64,000 bases of DNA. It comes from Bog-756 sp963835465. GTDB lineage: Bacteria > Actinomycetota > Acidimicrobiia > Acidimicrobiales > RAAP-2. The notes beneath the pieces were generated by a model. That model did not search any database. It was not told the DNA's origin and saw nothing but the letters and a program-made list of their open reading frames with translations. Numbering within the stretch: position 1 is the stretch's first letter; every line of letters begins with the position of its first letter. The stretch lies in NCBI GenBank assembly GCA_963835465.1, contig CAWIFR010000002.1, positions 372,001-436,000 on the forward strand, written 5' to 3'. Positions 40,696-48,871 of the stretch are shown here, piece after piece. Made by a program: the position numbers and the translations under genes.

Positions 40696-40740
40696 ATGGC
40701 CCTGGATCAGTCTGTCCTGTCCGAACTGCTCGATGCATTG
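40696..40740 (+). pseudogene. IS256-type transposase, first 15 codons only
   Basis: MALDQSVLSELLDAL is the characteristic beginning of actinobacterial IS256 transposases, preceded by AAAGGAG. It stops abruptly and joins an integrase C-terminus. This is a scar, not a gene. Confidence 0.6.
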
Positions 40741-40841
40741 CCATCACGGCTGATACCTATTCGCAGGTTCGACCCGAGTTGCACCAGGAGGCTGCCAACC
40801 GAGTGGCCGACCTGATCCTGGGTACCGGCTCCCGCAGCTGA
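40741..40841 (+). pseudogene. Tyrosine integrase C-terminal fragment
   Basis: TADTYSQVRPELHQEAANRV followed by ADLILGTGSRS is the end of a phage-type tyrosine recombinase, with the catalytic Tyr expected in TADTYS. It ends 72 bp before the first tRNA-Lys-like repeat, the position int genes often have next to an attachment site. The rest of the gene is missing. Confidence 0.65.
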
Positions 40842-40863
40842 TGGCTCCACTTCAGGAGTTGGG

Positions 40864-40885
40864 TTGCAGTTTGGTTGCAGTCGCG
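40864..40885 (+). repeat. Tandem 11-bp arm-like repeats, left of att copy 1
   Basis: TTGCAGTTTGG (40864-40874) and TTGCAGTCGCG (40875-40885) abut exactly. They are variants of TTGTAGTCACG found near the other att copies. Possible integrase arm-type binding sites. Confidence 0.5.
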
Positions 40886-40912
40886 TCCCTGATCAGAATC
40901 CGAAGACCCCCA

Positions 40913-40963
40913 TGAACTGGTGGGCCGTGCGAGTCTCGATCTCGCCACCTTGGGATTAAAAGT
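40913..40963 (+). repeat. Attachment-site repeat 1 (3' half of tRNA-Lys)
   Basis: 51 bp identical to 60064-60114, which runs from just past the CCA end to the anticodon loop of the intact tRNA-Lys. Same orientation. The sequence ends at AAAAGT and continues with unrelated DNA, so this is not a tRNA gene but an att-type duplication. Confidence 0.85.
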
Positions 40964-41066
40964 TGGCGCTGGTCGATGTCGGGGCTCATCGGGGTTGACC
41001 GGTATTGACCTTGGCCTGAACGCACGTTCTCAGCGCTGATCAGACTTCGCGTGCTTTGGCCGGGAG

Positions 41067-41088
41067 TTGTAGTCACGTTGTAGTCACG
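41067..41088 (+). repeat. Tandem 11-bp arm-like repeats, right of att copy 1
   Basis: TTGTAGTCACG twice in perfect tandem (41067-41077, 41078-41088), 104 bp from the end of att copy 1. The same pair occurs at exactly this distance from att copy 2. Confidence 0.6.
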
Positions 41089-41195
41089 GTGGCGGTTTCC
41101 AGTCTTGAGCGGCAGGGGTGGAACCGGCTCCCGGAGCACCCCATGGGCGCCGACACGGCCGCATGTACCTAAGCGGGGCTGGCCAACTTGTGGTT

Positions 41196-41792
41196 TTAAC
41201 TCACTACGAATTGCTCGAGCGGAACAAGATCTCCATTGTCCGCCTCACGGAGGGCGGCAAGGTACCGCCGCCGAGTTCCCTCGACGTCACCCCGGCCGCC
41301 AACTGCCCCCCAAGTGAACGGCGGCTGTTTCAGTGCCTCCATCAGGTAGTCAGCAGCCTGACGACCATGCCGTCCGTTGCCGTTTGGAAACGGGTGGATG
41401 GACACGAGGCGGTGATGAAACCGGACGGCGACGCACAGCGGCTCCTCGTGCTCGGCCCAGATCTTGGTATCTGCCACAAGGTCTCGAACGCCAACGGCAA
41501 TCCGGGCAGGATCGATGCCGATCGATGTCTCGAGCCGCCGATAGGAGCTGGCCCAAGCCCAAACATCGCCGAACATCGCGCGGTGGAGGTCGCGCAGATA
41601 TTTGTCGTCCAGGAGCGCTTGCAACGTGGGATGTCGCCTCCCCTGACGGGCCCTCAGGATGTTCTCCTGTTCGGCCTCGTTCAGTTCGCTGCGGGTGGTG
41701 ACGTAGGTCAGCTTCAACCCCTCGCGGTCATCGCCATCGAGTGGGGTGTGGCCGTCACCGAGCGGAAGCAGTGGATCGCCGGGGGTGTTCAT
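41196..41792 (-). CDS. Fic-domain protein, mobile mystery protein B type
   Basis: A 198-residue protein starting at ATG 41792 (MNTPGDPLLPLGDGHTPLDG). The Fic active-site motif HPFPNGNGRHGR (residues 133-144) is complete, with the catalytic His133. Fic enzymes transfer AMP or another nucleotide moiety to target hydroxyls. TTRSELNEAEQENILRA near the N-terminus is typical of the mobile mystery B group. It overlaps the HTH gene by 4 nt (ATGA). Together they resemble a toxin-antitoxin pair; the target is unknown. Confidence 0.88.
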   Translation of the reverse strand: MNTPGDPLLPLGDGHTPLDGDDREGLKLTYVTTRSELNEAEQENILRARQGRRHPTLQALLDDKYLRDLHRAMFGDVWAWASSYRRLETSIGIDPARIAVGVRDLVADTKIWAEHEEPLCVAVRFHHRLVSIHPFPNGNGRHGRQAADYLMEALKQPPFTWGAVGGRGDVEGTRRRYLAALREADNGDLVPLEQFVVS

Positions 41793-42256
41793 CGGGGAGC
41801 CGGGGCATTGGGCTGCTCCCACAAGTGGCGCTCGTCGACGAATCGCTCGGCCATCTCCTGCACCAGGGAGTCGAGCACACCGGGCTCAGGAACCTGATCC
41901 TCGAGGGCCATGGTGTGAGTGACGGCATCGACCTCGGCCTGCGCTCGCAGGCGAGCCTGGCGTTGAACCATCTCCTCCAGTGGCTCGTTTGGCACAAAGA
42001 CGTAGCGAACCTGGCAGTTGAGTGCCTGGGCTGCGCGCTCCAGGGTGTCGAGGCGGATGGAGCCGAGCTCCTCGGACCGTTCGATCTGGCTGACCCGTGA
42101 CTGGGTGATCCCCATCCGTTGGCCGAGCTCGGCCGTGGTCATGCCCAGGGCCTCCCTTATGGCCCGGACCCAGCCGCGGGGCGGCCGCTGACCAAGGTCG
42201 AGGCCAACGAGTCGCTGGTCCAGACGTCTTCTCGCGGTACGACGGGGGCTCCTCAT
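41789..42256 (-). CDS. XRE-family HTH protein, mobile mystery protein A type
   Basis: A 155-residue protein. A basic N-terminus (RSPRRTARRRLDQRLVGLDL) leads into an XRE helix-turn-helix (LGMTTAELGQRMGITQSRVS, QIERSEELGSIRLDTLERAA). This order is characteristic of mobile mystery protein A. ATG 42256 has GAGGAG 7 nt upstream. It is the first gene of the pair and probably represses it from the AT-rich palindromic region at 42.3 kb. Confidence 0.88.
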   Translation of the reverse strand: MRSPRRTARRRLDQRLVGLDLGQRPPRGWVRAIREALGMTTAELGQRMGITQSRVSQIERSEELGSIRLDTLERAAQALNCQVRYVFVPNEPLEEMVQRQARLRAQAEVDAVTHTMALEDQVPEPGVLDSLVQEMAERFVDERHLWEQPNAPAPR

Positions 42257-42313
42257 CCCAAGCTCCTCAGTAGTAGTAGTAGCTACTTATGCTGTCCTTA
42301 GAGTAGTACTAAA

Positions 42314-42344
42314 AACTACTTATACTCTACTATTTAGAGTAGTT
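42314..42344. promoter_or_regulatory. AT-rich operator/promoter of the mobile mystery pair
   Basis: Nested inverted repeats AACTACT/AGTAGTT (42314-42320, 42338-42344) and TACTCT/AGAGTA (42323-42328, 42336-42341). Direct AGTAGT repeats run through 42270-42310. The AT-rich composition stands out against the GC-rich surroundings. Likely binding region of the HTH protein. Confidence 0.6.
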
Positions 42345-42465
42345 AATCCTACTTGGACTGCAAGGACAGACGGGCGAACTGATGAGGTGAATCGGGAAAT
42401 GTAGTCACGAACGAAAGTCAAGTGAATAGCTATCGGTCAGAACGTGCCTCTGACCTGGAGATTCA

Positions 42466-42509
42466 GTGGGCCGTGCGAGTCTCGATCTCGCCACCTTGGG
42501 ATTAAAAGT
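42466..42509 (+). repeat. Attachment-site repeat 2 (3' half of tRNA-Lys)
   Basis: 44 bp identical to 60071-60114 and 40920-40963, same orientation. The homology starts at the last G of the CCA complement and ends at AAAAGT. It separates cassette A from the large element. Confidence 0.85.
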
Positions 42510-42612
42510 TAGCGCTGGTCGATTCCAGGACTCATCGACATCGACCGAAAGTGGCCGTGAGCTGCACCTATGTTCCCTCCGCTGATCAGGCTTCGCGTGC
42601 TCTGGCCGGGAG

Positions 42613-42634
42613 TTGTAGCCACGTTGTAGTCACG
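42613..42634 (+). repeat. Tandem 11-bp arm-like repeats, right of att copy 2
   Basis: TTGTAGCCACG (42613-42623) and TTGTAGTCACG (42624-42634), 104 bp after att copy 2. The preceding block CGCTGATCAG...TTCGCGTGCT is also shared with the DNA right of att copy 1. Confidence 0.6.
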
Positions 42635-42682
42635 GACCGTGGATTTTCACCTGATTGTAGGGGCGTCGACCAGGCCGCCTCC

Positions 42683-43360
42683 TTAGCTGGTGAGTGGAGG
42701 GAGGCCCTTCGCTATCAGGTCGATGCCAAAGACGAGGAGTAGCACTGCCATCACAGCGGCGTTGTGAAACGCAAGCCACTCCTTCAGTGAGACGAGCACG
42801 GCCTTCGAGCGCTCACCGCCTAGGAAGTAGTACACAACTGGGCCCGCGACTGTAAAGCTGCCGATTACGACAAACACGATCAGCCCGACGATCGCATCAC
42901 TCGTTGAGAGTCCAAGCTGCGCCAGACCTGCTGCTGCGGCGATGGTCAGGAGCAAGTTCTTGGGGTTCGCCCCAGCCATGATGCCAGCGCATCCCAGTGC
43001 TTTTCCCGGAGAGAGTGCGTCGACTTTCGCCATCCACTTCGGCATCTCCGGCTCGGCATCTGGAGCGGGTCGGTTCCGCCAATTCCGCGCCGCAAGCAGC
43101 AATAGGATCACGCCGAACACGATCTTCCCCCATGAGATCGTGTCCGAGGTGGCAGTGCTCGTCGAAGCGTTCGTTTGGTGCGACACAACGTAAGCGATGG
43201 TGAACACGACGGCGAGCGTGAGCATCCAGCCGACAACGAACGCAGGACCGTTCACCTTCGCCCGCGACGAGAACAGCATGAGAATCACTGCGATCATGGC
43301 GAGGGGGCTGATCGCTACCCCGATCCCGTATGTCAGTACCTCAGCGATGCCTTGGCCCAC
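42683..43360 (-). CDS. GAP/Sap family six-helix membrane protein
   Basis: A 225-residue integral membrane protein with about six helices in a LysE-like arrangement. Recognisable are VLTYGIGVAISPLAMIAVIL, GKALGCAGIMAGANPKNLLL and GLIVFVVIGSFTVAGPVVYY. This matches the PF11139 (sulfolipid-1-addressing/GAP) family of small exporters. Substrate unknown. It is the first gene inside the large element and is transcribed toward att repeat 2. Confidence 0.8.
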   Translation of the reverse strand: MGQGIAEVLTYGIGVAISPLAMIAVILMLFSSRAKVNGPAFVVGWMLTLAVVFTIAYVVSHQTNASTSTATSDTISWGKIVFGVILLLLAARNWRNRPAPDAEPEMPKWMAKVDALSPGKALGCAGIMAGANPKNLLLTIAAAAGLAQLGLSTSDAIVGLIVFVVIGSFTVAGPVVYYFLGGERSKAVLVSLKEWLAFHNAAVMAVLLLVFGIDLIAKGLPPLTS

Positions 43361-43566
43361 GGATACCTCCCCGATCTACCTCGCCGACACTCATCCCTCC
43401 AGTAACTGCCTGCAACTGATGGCCCCCAGCTCGCATGAGCGAATCCCCGACTGCTCCGATAGTGCCGCTTTCCCCGCCCTACGCTTGTACCATGACCAGC
43501 AGCGGGCGGCGGGAACCCTGGGCAGTACTTCCGAAACTCACCGCTCAGGTTCCACACAAAAGAGGT

Positions 43567-44085
43567 CTATCCGGCGCTCTCCTCGGCCATCTTCTTTTGG
43601 GCGTCGGCGAGCGCGCCTTTGAGTGCCTTTACGTGGTTGCCCTCGGCCTCACCGATGACCTTCTGGACCGCCCGTGTTACGGCCGATTCCACTTCCTCGG
43701 TGACAGAGTGCGGATAGGCCACGATCAGGCCAGCTCCTCCAATGGGAATGGTCTTTTCGGCCATTTTCTCGACTTGGCTGCCGATCTTCTTGTGCAACGC
43801 TTTGCCCCCGACGGCACCGAGCGCAGCCCCGATCGCGGTCGCAGCGAGCAGTGGGGGCGCAAACAGGCCGACGACGAAGCCGATGCCCCCAAGCCCGGCA
43901 GCACCCTCCTCGACGGTGTGATCAGTCTGCTCGAGCGAGACGTTGCCTTCGAGGTCCTTGCTCACCACCACCGCACCCCAGAGGCGTTTGCCGCAGGTGA
44001 GTACGGCCTCGTAGTCCTCGTGCGCTGCCTCGGTTGACAGGTAGCCGCCTATGAGGACGTCGGTTGTCTCGTCGTCGACCTTCAT
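43567..44085 (-). CDS. DUF1269-type protein with glycine-rich core
   Basis: A 172-residue protein from ATG 44085, with GAGGAG 8 nt upstream. The N-terminal half has LIGGYLSTEAAHEDYEAVL and LWGAVVVSKDLEGNVSLEQT. A hydrophobic glycine-rich segment (GLGGIGFVVGLFAPPLLAAT) and a helical tail (KALKGALADAQKKMAEESAG) follow. This is the layout of the DUF1269 family, whose role is unknown. Directly downstream of the sulfatase on the same strand, probably co-transcribed. Confidence 0.8.
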   Translation of the reverse strand: MKVDDETTDVLIGGYLSTEAAHEDYEAVLTCGKRLWGAVVVSKDLEGNVSLEQTDHTVEEGAAGLGGIGFVVGLFAPPLLAATAIGAALGAVGGKALHKKIGSQVEKMAEKTIPIGGAGLIVAYPHSVTEEVESAVTRAVQKVIGEAEGNHVKALKGALADAQKKMAEESAG

Positions 44086-44111
44086 CAGCGCTCTCCTCTT
44101 CGAGTCTCCGG

Positions 44112-46526
44112 TCATTCCGACAAAGCGTGCGCGGCCTGGCCGGACTTCTCGGCCGCATGCACATCGAGTTCGTCCTGTGCGACCAGGTGAGGGGTGATGT
44201 CAAAAACCACCTTCTTCACGGTGCCCGTGAACGCGAAGGGTTTCATGCTCTCGTAGGCACGATCCACCACGCCACCATTGTCCCGGCCGACGTCCATCCC
44301 TGCATAGCCCGAAAAGCGGATGGGAACGGTGTGATCCATGCGGCCCTTCCCGACCGGTCGATCATCGACATAGAGAGTCACCTCCCCGCCGGTGGCCGGC
44401 TTGGCCTCGTCGGCGGCGAACTCCATTCGCACCGTCACGTCGCCGGATGGTAGGTCCTCTTCTGACACCTGCTTGAAGATGAAGACGCCCATCATCGAGT
44501 AGGTGTGGGTGAGCTTGCCATCCATGACGTAGAGCGAGAACCCGCCCAGATGGTCGGCTTCGGCGACGATGACCCCTTCAGCGCCTCCCTCGGGTATCAC
44601 CAAGTCGGCGGTAATCGAATACGAACGGTTGTAGATCCTCGGGATCATGCCTGAGAGCACATTCTGGACGTCGCCTCGGAACTCGAACTTCGTGTCCTCC
44701 GGGATCGGAGGGACGATTCCGAAGAATGTCGACATGGTGGCGAGTAGTGGCAGCACTCTGTACTTCTCCGCCTCCTCCCAGAACAGCTCCTTAAGCTCCT
44801 TTACCTTCTCGGGGTGGTCGGCGGCCAGATCCTTGGCCTGGGAGAAGTCGTCAGGTAGGTAGTAGAGCTCGGCTCGTCCTGCATCGGGGTCCCAGACGCC
44901 CGGCGCATACGGCTGGACCGCGTCAGGAGTGAGCACCCAAGGGATCCGGTCCGTTTTCATGGCCAGCCACCAGCCGTCCTTGTACATACCCCGGTTGCCC
45001 ACGGTCTCGAAGTACTGCTGCGTCCGGTGCTCTGGAGCTGCAGCGTCAGTGAGAGTGGCGGCGAACGAGGTGCCATGCATGGGGTCTTGCTCGATCCCGT
45101 CGACCGTGTCCGGTTGGGGTATTCCCACCAGTTCGAGAATGGTCGTGGCCACGTCGACAACGTGCGTGAACTGGGTGCGCAGCTCACCAGCGCCTTGAAT
45201 CCGAGCCGGCCACCGGACAACCATGGGATTGCGGGTTCCGCCGAGGTGGGATCCCACCTGCTTGCCCCATTGAAACGGTGTGTTTCCAGCCCACGCCCAG
45301 GCGGCTGAATAGTGGGGGTCCATGATGGCCGCGCCCCACGCATCGAGTCCTCCGTATCGCTCGGAGAGCTGAAGCTGCATCTCGTCGGTCAGCGGGATGC
45401 CATTTTGCATGGTGAGCTCGTTGAACGAGCCAGTGATCGTCCCTTCCATGCTGGCGCCGTTGTCGCCCCAGATCCAGATGACGAGCGTGTTGTCGAGTTC
45501 CCCCAGCTCGTCGATGGCGTCGATCACCCGTCCGACGTTGGAGTCCGCGTTCTGCGAGAATCCGGCATAGACCTCCATCTGACGGGCGTAGAACGCCTTG
45601 AGGTTGTCGGAGAGGTCGTCCCAGGCCGGGAAGGCTTCGTCGCGAGGGGTGAGTTCGGTGTCGGCGGGGATGACGCCCAGCTCCTTCTGTCGGGCGAACG
45701 TCTCCTCGCGCAGCTTGTCCCACCCCTGATCGAACTTCCCCTTGTACTTGTCAGCCCACTCCTTGGCTACATGGTGCGGCGCGTGGCTACATCCGGTGGA
45801 GAAATAGGCGAAGAAGGGCTTGTGGGCATCCTGGGCACGCACCCCGTGCAGCCATTCGATGGTCTTATCCGCCATGGCGTCGGGGAAGTAGTAGGGGTCT
45901 TCTTCGTTGTAGAACTCTTCGGGTGTACCGATGATCTTCTGGTTCTCGGCCAGGCACGGGTCCCACTGACTCGCCCCGCCACCGAGGAACCCGTAGAAGT
46001 AGTCGAAGCCCCAGCCGTTCGGCCACCGATCAAACGGACCGGCGGGCCCCTGCTGGCCATCCGGCGTCAGGTGCCATTTACCGAAGGAGGCGGTGCTGTA
46101 GCCGTTCTCCTTGAGGGTCCGCGGCAGCGGCGCGCAGTCACGAGGCAGGGTTGCCGAGTAGCCCGGAAAGCCGCCCGCGAACTCACCGACCGAACCGAAT
46201 CCCACCGTGTGACTGTTCCGCCCGGTGAGCAGCGCGGCGCGGGTGGGTGAGCAGAGTGCGGTCACGTGGAACCGGTTGTAGCGCAACCCCTCCTTCGCGG
46301 TCCGAGTGTAGTTCGGGGTCTGGATAGGGCCACCGAACGTGCTCGGATTACCGAAGCCGGCATCGTCGATCAGCACGAGCAGTACGTTGGGGGCACCCTC
46401 CGGGGGCGTCGGGTGGCCGATCAGGTTCCAATCCGGCCGCGATCCGTCGAGCGTCCTGTTGACCACTCCTGAGAATTCCGGCCTTCGGATTGGGAGATGG
46501 CTTCGATCGGGTTCACTCACTGTCAT
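44112..46526 (-). CDS. Type I arylsulfatase, Cys-type (formylglycine enzyme)
   Basis: An intact 804-residue alkaline-phosphatase-fold sulfatase. The active-site signature is CSPTRAALLTGR, with Cys92 to be converted to formylglycine. Calcium ligands are expected at D54/D55 (LVLIDDAGFG) and in WIWGDNGASMEG; other core motifs are SFGKWHL and FFAYFSTGCSHAPHH. The C-terminal domain of about 200 residues is beta-rich (DRPVGKGRMDHTVPIRFSGY). No signal peptide, so cytoplasmic or exported by other means. The Cys-type site can be matured by an anSME, and one is encoded in the same element at 54.0 kb. Length and N-terminal LIGHPTPPEGAPNVLLVLID place it in the large actinobacterial arylsulfatase group. 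Confidence 0.93.
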   Translation of the reverse strand: MTVSEPDRSHLPIRRPEFSGVVNRTLDGSRPDWNLIGHPTPPEGAPNVLLVLIDDAGFGNPSTFGGPIQTPNYTRTAKEGLRYNRFHVTALCSPTRAALLTGRNSHTVGFGSVGEFAGGFPGYSATLPRDCAPLPRTLKENGYSTASFGKWHLTPDGQQGPAGPFDRWPNGWGFDYFYGFLGGGASQWDPCLAENQKIIGTPEEFYNEEDPYYFPDAMADKTIEWLHGVRAQDAHKPFFAYFSTGCSHAPHHVAKEWADKYKGKFDQGWDKLREETFARQKELGVIPADTELTPRDEAFPAWDDLSDNLKAFYARQMEVYAGFSQNADSNVGRVIDAIDELGELDNTLVIWIWGDNGASMEGTITGSFNELTMQNGIPLTDEMQLQLSERYGGLDAWGAAIMDPHYSAAWAWAGNTPFQWGKQVGSHLGGTRNPMVVRWPARIQGAGELRTQFTHVVDVATTILELVGIPQPDTVDGIEQDPMHGTSFAATLTDAAAPEHRTQQYFETVGNRGMYKDGWWLAMKTDRIPWVLTPDAVQPYAPGVWDPDAGRAELYYLPDDFSQAKDLAADHPEKVKELKELFWEEAEKYRVLPLLATMSTFFGIVPPIPEDTKFEFRGDVQNVLSGMIPRIYNRSYSITADLVIPEGGAEGVIVAEADHLGGFSLYVMDGKLTHTYSMMGVFIFKQVSEEDLPSGDVTVRMEFAADEAKPATGGEVTLYVDDRPVGKGRMDHTVPIRFSGYAGMDVGRDNGGVVDRAYESMKPFAFTGTVKKVVFDITPHLVAQDELDVHAAEKSGQAAHALSE

Positions 46527-46681
46527 GATCCATCTCTCCTTGGTCGACGCCGGCTGATCGCCAGTGCCACGGTACGCGTGCGGTGACTTCGCCGGTAGGG
46601 CCGAAAGGCCCCCGGTGGGAGCGTGCGACCGCCTTGTCTAGGTTCTGGCGGACAAACTTGGGCTTCGGCGCTGCGCAGGCC

Positions 46682-46852
46682 TTAGCGGCGATCCCGGCGA
46701 TCGCCTCGGTCGTCCCTGCGTCCCTCGCGGCGATCGCCGCGGCGCCGCACCCCATGGGTGACGACCGCGGCCGTTCCCACGACCGCTGCCGTCCTGGCGA
46801 CGGGGGCACCGATCACGCCCCGGCGGGCTCTGCGTACTGGTCGTAGTGGCAC
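46682..46852 (-). CDS. Short basic protein downstream of the DUF6325 gene
   Basis: A 56-residue frame from GTG 46852, with AAGGAG 7 nt upstream. It reads VPLRPVRRARRGVIGAPVAR, then TAAVVGTAAVVTHGV and an Arg/Asp tail. This beginning resembles the N-terminus of small SHOCT-associated proteins that often follow DUF6325 genes. The C-terminal SHOCT part is missing, so it may be truncated or frameshifted. Confidence 0.5.
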   Translation of the reverse strand: MPLRPVRRARRGVIGAPVARTAAVVGTAAVVTHGVRRRGDRREGRRDDRGDRRDRR

Positions 46853-46854
46853 AG

Positions 46855-47298
46855 TCAATCTCCTTCGTCGGCTTCGATCGAAGCCAGGATGGCCTGGATC
46901 GGAATACGCCCGTTGGCGATGAGCTGGCCGCCTGATCGCCGAGCGGCGGAGGCGAACGGCGCTGCCCAGGCGTTCTCCCAGACGAGGACTCCAGCAGTCG
47001 TTCCCGGTTCCATGGCCGCGGCCAGGTTCACCACGTCCTCGGCCGCCAGGATCTCGGATAGCTGAGTCTCGGTGTTCCGAAGGTCATCGACCGGATCGAG
47101 GTCTTCGATCTCCATCCCATCGATGTTGCCGTCCTTGTCCTTCACCAGCACAACCAGATCCAACACACGGATGGTGCCGGCCTCGACAAGTCTTGCCAAC
47201 TCCGCCGCCATCTCCCCGGTGAAGTGGGAAACGCCTGGTGGGAACTCGACCACCAGATAGTCGACCGGACCTAGTTCATCGATATCGTCATCACGCAT
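46855..47298 (-). CDS. DUF6325 family protein
   Basis: About 147 residues beginning MRDDDIDELGPVDYLVVEFP. The family pattern continues with FTGEMAAELARLVEAGTIRV, LDLVVLVKDKDGNIDGMEIE and TAGVLVWENAWAAPFASAAR. These are small acidic soluble proteins found in stress-gene clusters of actinobacteria; function unknown. The stop directly precedes the small basic gene, so the two are coupled. An upstream GTG/ATG at 47313 is an alternative start. Confidence 0.8.
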   Translation of the reverse strand: MRDDDIDELGPVDYLVVEFPPGVSHFTGEMAAELARLVEAGTIRVLDLVVLVKDKDGNIDGMEIEDLDPVDDLRNTETQLSEILAAEDVVNLAAAMEPGTTAGVLVWENAWAAPFASAARRSGGQLIANGRIPIQAILASIEADEGD

Positions 47299-47333
47299 GG
47301 GCCTTCTCTCCATTCCTCATTCATTGATCGTCC

Positions 47334-48233
47334 TCACAAGGTGATTCTGGGATGCCGCTCGGTCGGTGGGATTTGTGAAGTGAAGGGGATCGGTCCGGAC
47401 GGCTGGGGTGGTTTCGTCCCGGCCAGCAGCACAATGCCGACCAGAGCGACCGCCAGCCCCGCGACGGCTGGAGCCAGCTGACCATTGCCGCTCGAGAGCT
47501 TCTCCCCGAATATCGTGATCCCGAAGATGACGCTTGCGAATAGGGTGACGGCGTTGCTCGACGACATGGCCGGCGCCAGGATCCCCGTCTTGAGAGCTGA
47601 TTGTTGAAGAACGAACCCGACGATGGCCGAGACCACCAGGGCGTAGATCTCCCAACTGGTGAGGAGTGCCCCGATACCATTCCCGAGGGTTGCCATGAAC
47701 TCCTTGGTCACCGAAGCTTGGAGGGCGAAGCCGACGCCTGCTGCTGATCCAAAGAGCAGTGCCTTGGTGGCTCCGGTGCGGTGACGCCCGAGCCGGGCGA
47801 GTACGACGATGATCACCGCTCCACCGATCCCGGCCGACCACCAGGCGGCTGCGCTGGGGTGCGAAGTCCCACCGGCGGGAGAGCCCACCGACAGGAAGAG
47901 CACGATCCCGGCGATCATGGCGACTGCCCCGATGATCACCCGGCGACTGATCTGCTGGTTGGTGATGCGGGCCCCGATGGGCAAAGCGATGACCAGACTC
48001 GTAGCCGTGAGTGACTGCACGACCATGAGCGAGCCCCGGTCGAGGGCAGCGGCCTGGAGAATCCATCCTCCGACCTGGAGCCCACCACCGGCCAGCCACA
48101 CCGGCCTCTTTAGGATCTGGCCCAGGAATCGTGGGTCGTCACCGGATGCGGGGGCCTCGAGTGTGCCCTTCTGCTGGAGGACGTTGCCGAAGGCGAACGC
48201 ACCCGCCGCCAGCAATGCCAGGAGATAGACCAT
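47334..48233 (-). CDS. EamA/DMT-family transporter
   Basis: A 299-residue membrane protein with about ten helices. The opening MVYLLALLAAGAFAFGNVLQ and paired halves such as RVIIGAVAMIAGIVLFL and LAPAVAGLAVALVGIVLLAG fit drug/metabolite transporters. The substrate cannot be inferred. Same strand as the DUF6325 gene, 35 nt upstream of it. Confidence 0.82.
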   Translation of the reverse strand: MVYLLALLAAGAFAFGNVLQQKGTLEAPASGDDPRFLGQILKRPVWLAGGGLQVGGWILQAAALDRGSLMVVQSLTATSLVIALPIGARITNQQISRRVIIGAVAMIAGIVLFLSVGSPAGGTSHPSAAAWWSAGIGGAVIIVVLARLGRHRTGATKALLFGSAAGVGFALQASVTKEFMATLGNGIGALLTSWEIYALVVSAIVGFVLQQSALKTGILAPAMSSSNAVTLFASVIFGITIFGEKLSSGNGQLAPAVAGLAVALVGIVLLAGTKPPQPSGPIPFTSQIPPTERHPRITL

Positions 48234-48364
48234 CAGATCCTCGTCTGGTCAGTGGTTCTTCATCGGGCCCGGGTGTGGCCCGTGTGACCACTCCGGATCA
48301 ACGTGCCGGCTCGTTCCGTGAGAGGGATGGAGCAGGGCCTCCTCCGGGTGCACTTGCTCGAGCC

Positions 48365-48778
48365 TCACACTGACTCGCGGTCACCGCCGTAGACGGCCAG
48401 GGCGTAGATCACCAGGAAGGCAATGAAGATGTAGACGAACGCCCAAATCGGGTAGAAAGGCATCCACCAGATGGCGCTGATCCCAGTGATCGCTGCTGCG
48501 ATGATTCCGAGCCAACGAGCGAACCCCGAGCCGGCCACAACCGCGAATCCGCAGATGATCAGAATGGCCGCCACAATGAGGTCGATCCAGCCGTAGGTCT
48601 TCAGGCTGTGACCGAAGATGGCTGCTTCCAGATTTGAAGGCAGGGTGCCGTGGTATGAGAACGCCCAGATGGCGTCAAAAATCTTCATGATGCCGCCCAC
48701 CACCAGAATGATTCCTGCAAAAAGCAACCAGCCCGCGCCTCGTTCTTCCATGTCTCTGTCTCCGATTTGTGTGGCCAT
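48365..48778 (-). CDS. DUF7144-like four-helix membrane protein
   Basis: About 137 residues. After a short polar start (MATQIGDRDMEERGAGW) come four helices (LLFAGIILVVGGIMKIFDAI, WIDLIVAAILIICGFAVVAG, WLGIIAAAITGISAIWWMPF, FVYIFIAFLVIYALAVYGGD). This is the pattern of the DUF7144 family. ATG 48778 chosen; ATG 48751 is a shorter choice. Function unknown. Confidence 0.75.
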   Translation of the reverse strand: MATQIGDRDMEERGAGWLLFAGIILVVGGIMKIFDAIWAFSYHGTLPSNLEAAIFGHSLKTYGWIDLIVAAILIICGFAVVAGSGFARWLGIIAAAITGISAIWWMPFYPIWAFVYIFIAFLVIYALAVYGGDRESV

Positions 48779-48871
48779 GCCATCCCCGGCATGGGGTTGC
48801 CCGCTCGTTGGCTGCGATCTTGCGCCAGCCGCTTCAGCCAAACAAGGGACCTTGGTCACATTCGGCGGCGC

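Larger units (their letters stand above)
40964..42465. mobile_element. Mini integrative cassette A (mobile mystery A/B)
   Basis: About 1.5 kb between two copies of the tRNA-Lys 3' half. It contains only the HTH/Fic pair plus arm-like repeats near both ends (41067-41088; 42400-42409). It has no integrase of its own, so mobilisation would need an enzyme in trans. Boundaries are inferred from the repeats. Confidence 0.55.

Noticed and set aside
40913..40963. Possible second and third tRNA-Lys genes at 40.9 and 42.5 kb
   Set aside because: Only the 3' half is present; the D-arm, anticodon 5' strand and acceptor 5' strand are missing, so these are att duplications.
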